Of a stretch of 28,930 nt of DNA, positions 8,374 through 15,574 are shown one piece after another. Under the pieces are notes generated by a model. The model did not search any database. It was given only the letters and a program-made list of their open reading frames with translations, and had not been told where the DNA came from. Position 1 is the first letter of the stretch. Each line of letters opens with the position of its first letter. Source of the DNA: JBCBWG01 sp036804185 (lineage in GTDB: Bacteria > Pseudomonadota > Alphaproteobacteria > Rhizobiales > Hyphomicrobiaceae); the NCBI GenBank assembly GCA_050330095.1, contig JBHJOC010000046.1:1-28930 (forward strand), written 5' to 3'. Made by a program: the position numbers and the translations under genes.

Positions 8374-8398
8374 GCCGGTGCCACTATGCGGCACCGGC
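8374..8398 (+). terminator. Stem-loop after the peptidoglycan-binding protein gene
   Basis: gccggtgcc (8374-8382) and ggcaccggc (8390-8398) form a perfect 9-bp GC-rich stem with a 7-base loop, 19 bases past the stop. No T-run follows, so termination could be inefficient and allow read-through into the structured region downstream. Confidence 0.5.
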
Positions 8399-8407
8399 GC
8401 AGCGCTC

Positions 8408-8654
8408 GTGTTGCGTCACTAACGCTTCTTCCCCACCTTCTGCAGACTCGCCTGGCAAGCGTTGGCGACGCAACACTCGGCCATTGCATTTTGTAGTGTC
8501 GTTCAGATCGCAAAATTCGTTCGGTGGGTGCTGGAGAATGAGACGAATGTCGCGATTTCGACACTCGCTGATTTGCACGCAGTGACAGTCGCCAAAGCCG
8601 CCGGCTTCTCCCCTACGAATCGCCACGCGCCGGCCGCAAGTCCGGCGCTTTTTT
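8408..8654 (+). ncRNA. Candidate structured non-coding RNA
   Basis: Three consecutive stem-loops on the plus strand end in a clear intrinsic terminator. Stem-loop 1 pairs 8408-8427 with 8457-8476 (20 bp, one mismatch and one G-T) and has a 29-base pyrimidine-rich loop containing cttccccacctt. Stem-loop 2 pairs 8495-8520 with 8543-8565 in three blocks (agtgtcg/cgacact, atcgc/gcgat, attcgt/acgaat). Stem-loop 3 is the terminator at 8627-8654. No gene with a good start ends before this terminator, so it either ends an independent small RNA or a 3' UTR of the upstream gene. No clear promoter was found. The loop could act as an anti-Shine-Dalgarno, but that is inference. Confidence 0.4.
8627..8654 (+). 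terminator. Intrinsic (Rho-independent) terminator
   Basis: gcgccgg (8627-8633) and ccggcgc (8642-8648) form a perfect 7-bp stem with an 8-base loop, followed directly by six T (8649-8654). It works in the plus direction only, since the reverse strand has no T-run. It does not follow a recognisable coding gene. Confidence 0.75.
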
Positions 8655-8825
8655 GTTGCTCCATCATAGGGATCAGAACGTTGCTCACGGGTCGACTGCC
8701 GATCGGAGGGGGGCCGGCTCGCGAGCAAGCGCGTTTTGAGGGACCGACAGCCGCGCGGCTCGCGCGTCGCTTGAGAGAGGCGACGTGCCGGCTCAGGCGC
8801 CACATCAGTTGTCCACGGGGGTTAC

Positions 8826-9407
8826 ATGTTCACGCGTACGCCGGACGCCGCCAACCCGAATGCTCAGGCCACAGCGATGAGGCCGACGCCTCCGCCACAG
8901 CCCATGCCGCCCATGCCGCCGCGGCCCATGAATGCCGATGACCGCCATGACGCGCCCATTCCGCATTCGAAAGACGCTCAACCCCAATCGTATCGCGCCG
9001 GCCGGACCTCGACCCGCGACGACGGGTTCTCTGTCATCGGTAGCGATCTCGTCATGCTCGGCGACAACCTGACGATCGTCTCGCGCGGCGGCGTGCAGAT
9101 CGACGGTCAGATCCGCGGCGACATCTATGCCGCCGAGATCATTATCAATACCGGCGGCCGGGTCGAGGGCTGCGTGAGCGCCTCCCGCGTCGTCGTCCGA
9201 GGCGGGATCGAGGGCTTGGTCCGCGGTGAGGACGTGATCCTTCAATCGACGGCGAACGTGAACGGCGACGTCCACCACGCATCGCTTGTGCTCGAGGAAG
9301 GCGCCGTCTTCGAGGGCCGCTCGCGGCGACCTGCTGCCGGCGAAAGCTTGAAGCCTGATCTCGAGGCGGCCGTCGCCACCCGGTCGGCACCGTCAGCGCG
9401 CACCTGA
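8826..9407 (+). CDS. Bactofilin (polymer-forming cytoskeletal protein)
   Basis: 193-residue bactofilin-family (DUF583) protein. The first 65 or so residues are a proline- and methionine-rich disordered tail (PPPQPMPPMPPRPM). Residues about 70-165 are the right-handed beta-helix domain with the repeated hydrophobic/glycine pattern (SVIGSDLVMLGDNLTIVSRGGVQIDGQIRGDIYA...). The C-terminus is short and charged. Bactofilins polymerise without nucleotide at the membrane and organise cell-wall enzymes, stalks or poles. The preceding gene encodes a peptidoglycan-binding protein, which may be functionally related. Start ATG 8826 follows cgggggt at 8817-8823, which is a weak ribosome-binding site. Confidence 0.9.
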   Translation: MFTRTPDAANPNAQATAMRPTPPPQPMPPMPPRPMNADDRHDAPIPHSKDAQPQSYRAGRTSTRDDGFSVIGSDLVMLGDNLTIVSRGGVQIDGQIRGDIYAAEIIINTGGRVEGCVSASRVVVRGGIEGLVRGEDVILQSTANVNGDVHHASLVLEEGAVFEGRSRRPAAGESLKPDLEAAVATRSAPSART

Positions 9408-9509
9408 TCAACACTACACACGCAGATGCTCGATAGTATCGACTTCTAAAGCCGTTCATTCGATCTGCGACGTGCTGGCGCCAGTTCGGGCCTTCATTTC
9501 GATGTTGTG

Positions 9510-9530
9510 GCAGGTCGGAAACCGGCCTGC
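9510..9530. terminator. Bidirectional stem-loop between convergent genes
   Basis: gcaggtcgg (9510-9518) and ccggcctgc (9522-9530) form a 9-bp stem with one G-T pair and a 3-base loop. It lies 102 bases after the bactofilin stop and 9 bases after the stop of the convergent phosphatase gene, so it could end both transcripts. Confidence 0.5.
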
Positions 9531-9539
9531 CCTTGTGGT

Positions 9540-10874
9540 TCACGACCTGCGGCGTCCGCGGCGTCGCGACGATCTTGGATAGCCATCTTCGGCCATCAGC
9601 AGCGAGAGAATGCCCTCGCGGAGGCCCCGATCGGCGACCCGCAACCGGTCGGTCGGCCAGATGCGCAACAGCGCCTCCAGGATTGCGCATCCGGCCAGCA
9701 CAAGGTCCCCGCGTTCACGTCCTATGCACGGTTCGGCGCAGCGCTGCTCGTAGGACTTGTGAAGAAGCATCGTCGTGACGTCCCGCACATGCTCGGTATC
9801 GAGCCAACACCCATCGACCTGCGTCCGGTCATAGCGCGGGAGCCTCAGCCTGATGCCGGCGACCGTCGTGACGGTTCCCGACGTGCCAAGGAAATGCACG
9901 CGACCTTCCTCGATCCGGCCGGCGATCCGGTGCTCGGCCTCGAACGGCGTGATCATTGCGAGCACGTCCTCGACCATTGCCTCAAAGCTCTCGGGCGTGA
10001 CGTGCCGGCCGCCGAAACGTTCCGCCAGTGTCACGACACCCACAGACAGCGAGGTCCAGGCGATCACGCGGGCCTGACGCAGGTGGCCGCGCGCGCCGCC
10101 AATGGGCGCCCCGTCGCACATGCCCTTGAGATCAAGCCAAACGAGCTCCGATGACCCCCCCCCAATATCGAAGACGAGCGCGAGATCACAGTCGGCGTCA
10201 AGCAGCGAGGCGCATCCAGCGACGGCGAGCCGCGCCTCGTTTTCGCGGCTCAGGATCTCGAGCTCCAGCCCGGTTACGTGCCTGACCCGCGCGACGAACT
10301 CTTCGCCATTATGGGCCATCCGACACGCCTGTGTCGCCACCAACCGCGACCTGAGGACCTCATGGCGGTTGATCTTTGCAGCACACACCTTGAGCGCGTC
10401 GATCGTCCGCGACATCGCGGCTTCAGACAGCGAACCCGTTAGCGTCAGCCCCTCTCCGAGCCTGATGATACGCGAGAACGAATCGACCACCCTGATGCCG
10501 CGGCGGGTCGGGCGGGCGATCAACAGCCGACAGTTGTTCGTACCAAGATCGAGCGCCGCATAGGCCGGCTGCGCAAGGCTCGACCGTTGAGCTGCGGTTT
10601 GACGCTGGGAGGCAGCGGCTCCAGCACCACGCGCGCCGCCACCAGCCTGCGCCAACCCGACCTTGCCGCTGTGATGCTCACAGGGCTTGCTGCTCGCAGC
10701 GCCATAGGCGCCGGCCCGCGCGCTGACAGCACAGGCCTGTTCCCCCGGTCCAGCCGCGGGCTGCGGCTCCAGGATCGCGCGAACCTGTCCGTCCGGGCCG
10801 GCTGTCGGGCCGGCCTCTCGGTGCTCTGTGGCATCACCCACGCTCGGACTCCGGGCCCCGTTTGCTGTCAGCAC
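9540..10874 (-). CDS. Ppx/GppA family exopolyphosphatase/guanosine pentaphosphatase
   Basis: ASKHA-fold phosphatase of the Ppx/GppA family, which acts on inorganic polyphosphate and/or pppGpp. Conserved elements are YAALDLGTNNCRLLIARP (phosphate 1), VFDIGGGSSELVW (phosphate 2) and FLGTSGTVTTVAG (adenosine-like loop). The length counted from GTG 10874 is 444 residues. The first 105 or so are Ala/Gly/Gln-rich, low-complexity and not conserved in the family, so the true start is uncertain; no convincing Shine-Dalgarno precedes 10874 and a later start is possible. It converges on the bactofilin gene. The substrate (polyP or pppGpp) cannot be decided from these motifs. Confidence 0.88.
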   Translation of the reverse strand: MLTANGARSPSVGDATEHREAGPTAGPDGQVRAILEPQPAAGPGEQACAVSARAGAYGAASSKPCEHHSGKVGLAQAGGGARGAGAAASQRQTAAQRSSLAQPAYAALDLGTNNCRLLIARPTRRGIRVVDSFSRIIRLGEGLTLTGSLSEAAMSRTIDALKVCAAKINRHEVLRSRLVATQACRMAHNGEEFVARVRHVTGLELEILSRENEARLAVAGCASLLDADCDLALVFDIGGGSSELVWLDLKGMCDGAPIGGARGHLRQARVIAWTSLSVGVVTLAERFGGRHVTPESFEAMVEDVLAMITPFEAEHRIAGRIEEGRVHFLGTSGTVTTVAGIRLRLPRYDRTQVDGCWLDTEHVRDVTTMLLHKSYEQRCAEPCIGRERGDLVLAGCAILEALLRIWPTDRLRVADRGLREGILSLLMAEDGYPRSSRRRGRRRS

Positions 10875-11046
10875 GCTGATGTTCAGGCGCTAAACAGCGC
10901 GTCGTCAAAGTGTAACACAGTCCGGCCGTCGGTAAACGGGTGCGCAAGGCGGAGGCAGCCTGCCCGAGCGAGGTCGGCACCACACGGAATTGTGGAGGTT
11001 ATGGGATGGGAGCCGGGCGCTTGAACGCCGCGCGGGGTCATCGCTC

Positions 11047-11075
11047 TTGAACTGGCAACAACAATTGGCTACTGC
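11047..11075 (+). promoter_or_regulatory. Possible promoter for tRNA-Gln
   Basis: TTGAAC (11047-11052) and TACTGC (11070-11075) are separated by 17 bases and lie about 40 bases before the tRNA. This is a plausible sigma-70 pair with a good -35 and a weak -10. The region 10875-11046 shows no gene. Confidence 0.3.
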
Positions 11076-11115
11076 AGCGGTCCCTCGGTCGGGCGGGTTA
11101 AGACGATGCTCACAT

Positions 11116-11186
11116 TGGGGAGTAGGTTAACGGTAGACCCACGGACTCTGACTCCGTTAGTCCTGGTTCGAATCCAGGCTCCCCAG
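11116..11186 (+). tRNA. tRNA-Gln (anticodon CTG)
   Basis: The full cloverleaf can be drawn. The acceptor stem TGGGGAG/CTCCCCA has 7 bp, followed by a D-arm with GGT...ACC and an anticodon stem ACGGA/TCCGT around the loop CTCTGAC (anticodon CTG, reading CAG). The variable loop has 4 bases, and the T-arm is CCTGG-TTCGAAT-CCAGG. The discriminator is G, and CCA is encoded at 11187-11189. A start with T1-A72 and the TGGGG acceptor is characteristic of bacterial glutamine tRNAs. No integrase or duplicated 3' end was seen nearby, so there is no sign that it is an attachment site. Confidence 0.96.
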
Positions 11187-11189
11187 CCA

Positions 11190-11600
11190 ACCCCGCGGAT
11201 GAGGCCGCAGCCCGATGGCCTGATCTCGGCACCGAACGTTGGCAACGCCCTCGCCTGCTGGCGGGGATCAACCCCTGATGATCGTGGCCAGCAGGGCTGC
11301 CACGGCCAGCACCGTGACAGCCAAAGCCATGGCAACGTCATACCGGCGGGTGGCTGGTTTACGCTGCGGCGGGGTGTGGGTCGTCTGTTTCATTACACTA
11401 AGAGACGCAATCGGCCGGCCTTCATCCAGAGCAAAATCTGACGCGCGGCAGAACTACACCCCCCGCCGCTACCATTGCGTTCAATTGCTGCGTGCAGCAT
11501 CTGGACGTTGGCCGCGTCCGCCTGTGACGCAGTCGATCCGTTTTGCTGCCCATTTCGTTGGCCATGCCGTTCGCCAGTTTGCCGGGTGGTCGGCAATGGA
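11190..11600. other. Region between tRNA-Gln and the ABC ATPase gene
   Basis: 411 bases. The only candidate gene is a possible 41-codon minus-strand reading frame (11268-11393). Other short open frames lack ribosome-binding sites and recognisable products. No strong hairpin was found just after the ABC operon stop at 11601. Confidence 0.4.
11268..11393 (-). CDS. Possible small single-span membrane protein (41 residues)
   Basis: Short minus-strand reading frame starting MKQTTHTPPQRKP. It has a basic N-terminus (residues 1-19) followed by one hydrophobic segment AMALAVTVLAVAALLATII (about 21-39) and a short RG ending. The positive-inside pattern and a single clean transmembrane helix favour a real N-in membrane peptide. 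There is no good Shine-Dalgarno before the ATG, and the family is not recognised. It could be a chance reading frame in GC-rich DNA. Confidence 0.35.
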   Translation of the reverse strand: MKQTTHTPPQRKPATRRYDVAMALAVTVLAVAALLATIIRG

Positions 11601-12623
11601 TCACGCAAAGTGGCATGCGGCCTGATGCCCGGAGCTCGTTTCGCGCAGCGGCGGCGCCTCGACGGTGCATCGTGGTTCGGCAAACGGGCAGCGGGTATGG
11701 AAATGGCAGCCCGTTGGCGGGTTGGCCGGAGATGGAACGTCACCACGCAGGATGATGCGCTCCTTCTTGGCCCGCGGGTCTGGCAGCGGCGCGGCCGCCA
11801 TCAAAGCCCGAGTGTAGGGGTGACGTGGATTGCGAAACAGCTCCGCGCGGGACGCGACTTCGACGATGCGCCCGAGATACATAACCACGACGCGATCAGC
11901 CATGTGCTCAACGACACCGAGGTCATGACTTATGAAAAGGTAGGAAAGCCCGAACTCGGCTTTCAAATCCATCATCAGGTTCAAAACCTGCGCCTGAATG
12001 GACACATCAAGGGCGGAGACTGGCTCATCGGCCACGATCAGCCTCGGGTTGACGGCAAGGGCACGCGCGATCCCGAGACGCTGACGTTGGCCGCCGGAAA
12101 ACTCGAACGGGTACTTCCGCATCGCGTCGCGCGGCAGACCAACGCTGGCGAATATCGAGGCGATGCGCTCGGTCCGCTCGGCCGCGGTCAGCGCAACGAA
12201 GTTCTCGAGCGGCTCTGCGACGATCGCGCCTGCCCGCATGCGCGGATTAAGCGAAGCGTAAGGGTCCTGAAACACGATCTGCATCCGCTGGCGCAGCGGC
12301 CGCATCGACGCCCGGTCGAGCGCGGTGATGTCCTCGCCCTCCAGGACGATGCGGCCGGAGCTCGGCTCGATCAGCCGGAGGATCAGCCGCCCGACTGTGG
12401 ACTTGCCGCACCCGGACTCACCGACGATGCACAGCGTCTCTCCATTGCCGATGGAGAACGAGACACCGTCGACCGCGCGGATTGCCCCCACTTGCCGCGC
12501 AAAGAGACCGCGCGTGATCGGGAAATGCTTCGCGAGATCTTCAACGACGAGAAGAGGACGATCGCTCGTGCGAGCAGCAGAATTGGCGGTCGGAGGCTCG
12601 GACGAGACGAACGTGGCGCTCAT
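11601..12623 (-). CDS. Oligopeptide/dipeptide ABC transporter ATP-binding protein (OppF/DppF type)
   Basis: Second ATPase of a Dpp/Opp-type importer, energising uptake from the periplasm. It is 340 residues long. Walker A is GESGCGKST, then the Q-loop QIVFQDPYASLNP, the signature FSGGQRQRLGIARAL and Walker B LIVADEPVSALD. The C-terminal oligopeptide-transporter motif is GCHFHTRCPFAEPRC, whose cysteines bind an Fe-S cluster in some characterised homologues. ATG 12623 is chosen because it overlaps the stop of the upstream ATPase gene (ATGA); the open frame extends further upstream but without family similarity. It is the last gene of the minus-strand five-gene ABC operon. Confidence 0.95.
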   Translation of the reverse strand: MSATFVSSEPPTANSAARTSDRPLLVVEDLAKHFPITRGLFARQVGAIRAVDGVSFSIGNGETLCIVGESGCGKSTVGRLILRLIEPSSGRIVLEGEDITALDRASMRPLRQRMQIVFQDPYASLNPRMRAGAIVAEPLENFVALTAAERTERIASIFASVGLPRDAMRKYPFEFSGGQRQRLGIARALAVNPRLIVADEPVSALDVSIQAQVLNLMMDLKAEFGLSYLFISHDLGVVEHMADRVVVMYLGRIVEVASRAELFRNPRHPYTRALMAAAPLPDPRAKKERIILRGDVPSPANPPTGCHFHTRCPFAEPRCTVEAPPLRETSSGHQAACHFA

Positions 12624-13660
12624 GATGCGAGCACCTCGGCTGATTTGTGACAGGCTGCAACGTGCGGTTTGGCGCCGCCACCCTCGATCTGGCGCAGAAC
12701 GGGGGCGACGCTCCGGCAGTGGTCGTCGGCGAACGGGCAGCGCGGCGCAAAGTGGCATCCCGATATGGGTTGGCGCAGCGATGGCACCATGCCGGGAATT
12801 TCCGTCAGGCGGCCACCAGCCTTGCCCCGCGCGACCGACGCCAGCAGCCCGCGCGTGTAGGGATGAGCCGGGCGGTCGAACAAGTCGAACACGTCGGCCT
12901 CCTCGACCTTGCGCCCCGCATACATGACGACAACCCGCTGGCATGTCTCAGCGACAACGCCGAGATCGTGGGTAATCAAGAGCACGGATGCACCCGCTTG
13001 CTCTTTAAGCTCGAGCATGAGCTCCAACACCTGCGCCTGGATCGTCACATCGAGTGCCGTGGTCGGCTCATCGGCGATCAGGAGTTTCGGATCGCAGGCC
13101 AGCGCCATCGCGATCATCACCCGCTGGCGCATGCCGCCTGAGAACTGGTGCGGATAGTCATCGACACGCCGTCTCGCGTCTGGGATCCTGACGAGATCGA
13201 GAACCTCGAGTGCGCGGGCGCGAGCTGCCGCCGCACTCGCACCGCGATGGATCCGAACGGCCTCCGCGATCTGGTGGCCGATCGTCAAAACCGGATTAAG
13301 GCTCGTCATCGGCTCTTGGAAGATCATCGCGATGCGGTCGCCGCGAATTCGGCGCATCTCGTGCTCGGAGAGATCGAGCAGATTGCGCCCTTCGAACAGA
13401 ATGCGCCCACCAACGATCCGGCCGATCCGATTGGGCACAAGGCGAAGGATTGAAAGTGCGGTCACGCTTTTGCCGCAGCCCGACTCACCGACGATGCCGA
13501 CCGTCTCGCCCGGATAGATGGCCATCGACACCCCGTCCACGGCCCGGGTGATTCCGTCTTCGTTGTAGAAGTACGTTTGCAAGTTCTCGATTGACAGCAA
13601 CGCCGCGTCGGGTCCGCGGGTCACAGCGACGCCACCAATGCTGCCATGGATGAGGGTCAT
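12620..13660 (-). CDS. Oligopeptide/dipeptide ABC transporter ATP-binding protein (OppD/DppD type)
   Basis: First ATPase of the importer, 346 residues. Walker A is GESGCGKSV, the Q-loop is MIFQEPMTSLNPV, the signature FSGGMRQRVMIAMAL, Walker B LLIADEPTTALD and the H-loop LLITHDLG. The C-terminal oligopeptide-family block GCHFAPRCPFADDHC is present. An aggag at 13667-13671 (complement) precedes the ATG and overlaps the stop of the permease gene upstream, and the stop overlaps the start of the OppF-like gene, consistent with coupled translation and equal amounts of the two ATPases. Confidence 0.95.
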   Translation of the reverse strand: MTLIHGSIGGVAVTRGPDAALLSIENLQTYFYNEDGITRAVDGVSMAIYPGETVGIVGESGCGKSVTALSILRLVPNRIGRIVGGRILFEGRNLLDLSEHEMRRIRGDRIAMIFQEPMTSLNPVLTIGHQIAEAVRIHRGASAAAARARALEVLDLVRIPDARRRVDDYPHQFSGGMRQRVMIAMALACDPKLLIADEPTTALDVTIQAQVLELMLELKEQAGASVLLITHDLGVVAETCQRVVVMYAGRKVEEADVFDLFDRPAHPYTRGLLASVARGKAGGRLTEIPGMVPSLRQPISGCHFAPRCPFADDHCRSVAPVLRQIEGGGAKPHVAACHKSAEVLAS

Positions 13661-13669
13661 GGCGAGCTC

Positions 13670-14554
13670 CTACATGCGCCGCGCAATGCGCGGATCGAGC
13701 CGGTCGCGCAGACCATCGCCAACAAGATTGACGGCCAGCACCACGAGCGCCAGCGCAACGCCAGGATAGAAGATGCACCATGGAGCGCGGCTGAGATAAA
13801 TCCGGTCCGCGGCAATCATGTTGCCCCAGGTCGGTATTTCCGGTGGTGTGCCCGCCCCGAGGAATGACAGTGCCGCCTCGACCAGGATCGCGGAAGCACA
13901 GATGTAGGTCGCCTGCACAATCAGCGGCGGAATGGTTGGTGGAAGGATGTGGCGCCAGAGTATTTTCCACCACGGCGCGCCGCCTGCCACGGCCGCTTCC
14001 ACGTAGGGCTGCTCGCGGGTGGTTAGAACAACGGCGCGCACGAGACGCACGACCCGTGGCACTTCGGGAATGACGATCGCGACGATGACGATCGCGACAC
14101 TGGCGCCGAACAGCGACACCATCGCAATGGCAAGCAGGATGGCAGGGATCGCCATCAGCCCGTCCATGAGGCGCATCACCACCGCTTCGACCCAGGCAAT
14201 GGTGCCTGCGAGAAGCCCGATGGCGAGGCCGACCACGACGGAACACACCGCGACGGAGATACCGACCACGAGCGAAATCCGGGAGCCCCAAATCGTGCGA
14301 GCGAACACGTCCCGACCCAACTGATCGGTGCCGAACCAGAAGCTGTCGGATGGTGGCCTGAGGCGCTGAACCGGCTTCATGCTGAACGGGTCTGCTGCGA
14401 TCAAGGGCGCGAACAGGGCAAGGAGGACCATGACTGCCAGGATCACGAGACCGATCACGAGCGTCGGGTTTCTGCGAACGAACCGCCAGCCTCGTGATAC
14501 TCGCGCGGGCGCGGCCGGCACATCGACAGGTCTACCGGCCGTGGTTTCTGCCAT
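13670..14554 (-). CDS. ABC transporter permease (DppC/OppC type)
   Basis: Inner-membrane subunit of the importer, 294 residues. It has an N-terminal OppC-type transmembrane helix (about 29-50), then the typical DPF(S)...PPSDSFWFGTDQLGRDVFARTIWGSR block, and the EAA coupling motif EAAVAGGAPWWKILWRHILPP (about 178-198) that contacts the ATPases. Five to six transmembrane segments are visible. The start ATG (14552-14554) shares one base with the stop of the DppB-like gene, giving a TGATG junction. Confidence 0.94.
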   Translation of the reverse strand: MAETTAGRPVDVPAAPARVSRGWRFVRRNPTLVIGLVILAVMVLLALFAPLIAADPFSMKPVQRLRPPSDSFWFGTDQLGRDVFARTIWGSRISLVVGISVAVCSVVVGLAIGLLAGTIAWVEAVVMRLMDGLMAIPAILLAIAMVSLFGASVAIVIVAIVIPEVPRVVRLVRAVVLTTREQPYVEAAVAGGAPWWKILWRHILPPTIPPLIVQATYICASAILVEAALSFLGAGTPPEIPTWGNMIAADRIYLSRAPWCIFYPGVALALVVLAVNLVGDGLRDRLDPRIARRM

Positions 14555-15495
14555 CAGGTCCTGATCCTCGGGTCGAGCAGCGAGTACGTGAGATCGACCA
14601 TCAGGTTGACGATCACGTAGATGCCGGAAAACAGCAGGATCACGCCTTGAATGATCGGATAATCGCGTGTCTGGATGGCATCGACCACGAGGCGGCCGAT
14701 GCCTGGGATGTTGAATACTGTCTCTGTGATGACCACCCCGCCAATCAGCAGAGCGACACCAATGCCGATCACGGTCACGATCGGAACACCGGCATTCTTG
14801 AGCGCATGTTTGGTCAGGACGACGCCGGTCGACACACCTTTTGCGCGCGCGGTGCGGACATAGTCCTCGGCGAGTGCATCAAGCATCGCGGTGCGAGTAA
14901 TCCGGGCGATGAGCGCGATGTAGGCCAAGCCAAGCGCGATCGATGGCAGCACGAGATGGCGCGCCCATTGCCAGACGCCATCGCCGATCGGACGATACCC
15001 CTGCACGGGCAGCCACCGCAACTCGATGGCAAAGATGTAGATCAGCACATAGCCGACGACGAACACCGGAACCGAAAAGCCCAGCACCGACAAGGCCATC
15101 ACGAGGCGGTCGACCCACGTCCCGACTTTCCAGGCAGCGATCACCCCCATCGCGACAGCAATCAAGACTGCAAACACGATCGTTGTCGCAGTCAGCGATA
15201 AAGTGGGCTCGAGCCGCTGCGCGATAAGCTTCGCCACCGGCTCATTGGAAAAGATTGAAATCCCAAGATCGCCGACGAGCACCTTGCTCGCCCAAGCCCA
15301 GAACTGGACGATCATGGGATCATCGAGGCCGAGTTGCTGACGCACGGCTTCGATCTGAGCCGGCGAAGCGTTGTCACCGACGAGGATTGCGACGGGATCG
15401 CCTGGAGACAGCCGCAACAGCAGGAATATGAGGACAGCGACGACGCCCATCACGAGGATGGTCGAGATCAGCCGCCGCACAATGAAGGCCAGCAT
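14554..15495 (-). CDS. ABC transporter permease (DppB/OppB type)
   Basis: Inner-membrane permease partner, 313 residues. The family opening MLAFIVRRLISTILVMGVVA is followed by the RLSPGDPVAILVGDNAS loop and the LGLDDP motif. The EAA-type coupling loop is DYVRTARAKGVSTGVVLTKHALKNA (about 208-232). Six transmembrane helices are predicted by eye. It is separated from the binding-protein gene by 79 bases that hold a strong stem-loop (15518-15564), and is followed directly by the DppC-like permease. Confidence 0.94.
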   Translation of the reverse strand: MLAFIVRRLISTILVMGVVAVLIFLLLRLSPGDPVAILVGDNASPAQIEAVRQQLGLDDPMIVQFWAWASKVLVGDLGISIFSNEPVAKLIAQRLEPTLSLTATTIVFAVLIAVAMGVIAAWKVGTWVDRLVMALSVLGFSVPVFVVGYVLIYIFAIELRWLPVQGYRPIGDGVWQWARHLVLPSIALGLAYIALIARITRTAMLDALAEDYVRTARAKGVSTGVVLTKHALKNAGVPIVTVIGIGVALLIGGVVITETVFNIPGIGRLVVDAIQTRDYPIIQGVILLFSGIYVIVNLMVDLTYSLLDPRIRT

Positions 15496-15517
15496 GAAAC
15501 CGCCTATGCGTAGGTGA

Positions 15518-15564
15518 GGCCCCCGATGCGACGCCCCACCGAAGAAGCAGGGCGTCGCAGGGCC
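15518..15564 (-). promoter_or_regulatory. Intercistronic stem-loop between binding-protein and permease genes
   Basis: tgcgacgccc (15527-15536) and gggcgtcgca (15550-15559) are perfect 10-bp complements around a 13-base loop. Outer ggccc (15518-15522) and gggcc (15560-15564) extend the stem across a small internal loop. Such hairpins after binding-protein genes are known to protect the 5' mRNA part and lower permease expression (malE-malF is the classic case). That role here is inferred. Confidence 0.6.
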
Positions 15565-15574
15565 AAGAGAGGCG

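Noticed and set aside
8657..8700. Partial similarity of ttgttgctccatcatagggatcaga to the region just before 7810
   Set aside because: The shared blocks are short and gapped, and could be chance around ribosome-binding-site-like sequence.
11116..11189. tRNA-Gln as an integration site for the neighbouring catabolic island
   Set aside because: No integrase gene and no duplicated tRNA 3' end were found within the window.
11069..11341. Minus-strand frame reading WIRTRTNGVRVRG through the tRNA
   Set aside because: This is the well-known spurious translation of the antisense of a tRNA gene.
11475..12650. 391-codon plus-strand open frame opposite the OppF-like gene
   Set aside because: It is antisense to an ATPase with all ABC motifs and shows no recognisable protein.
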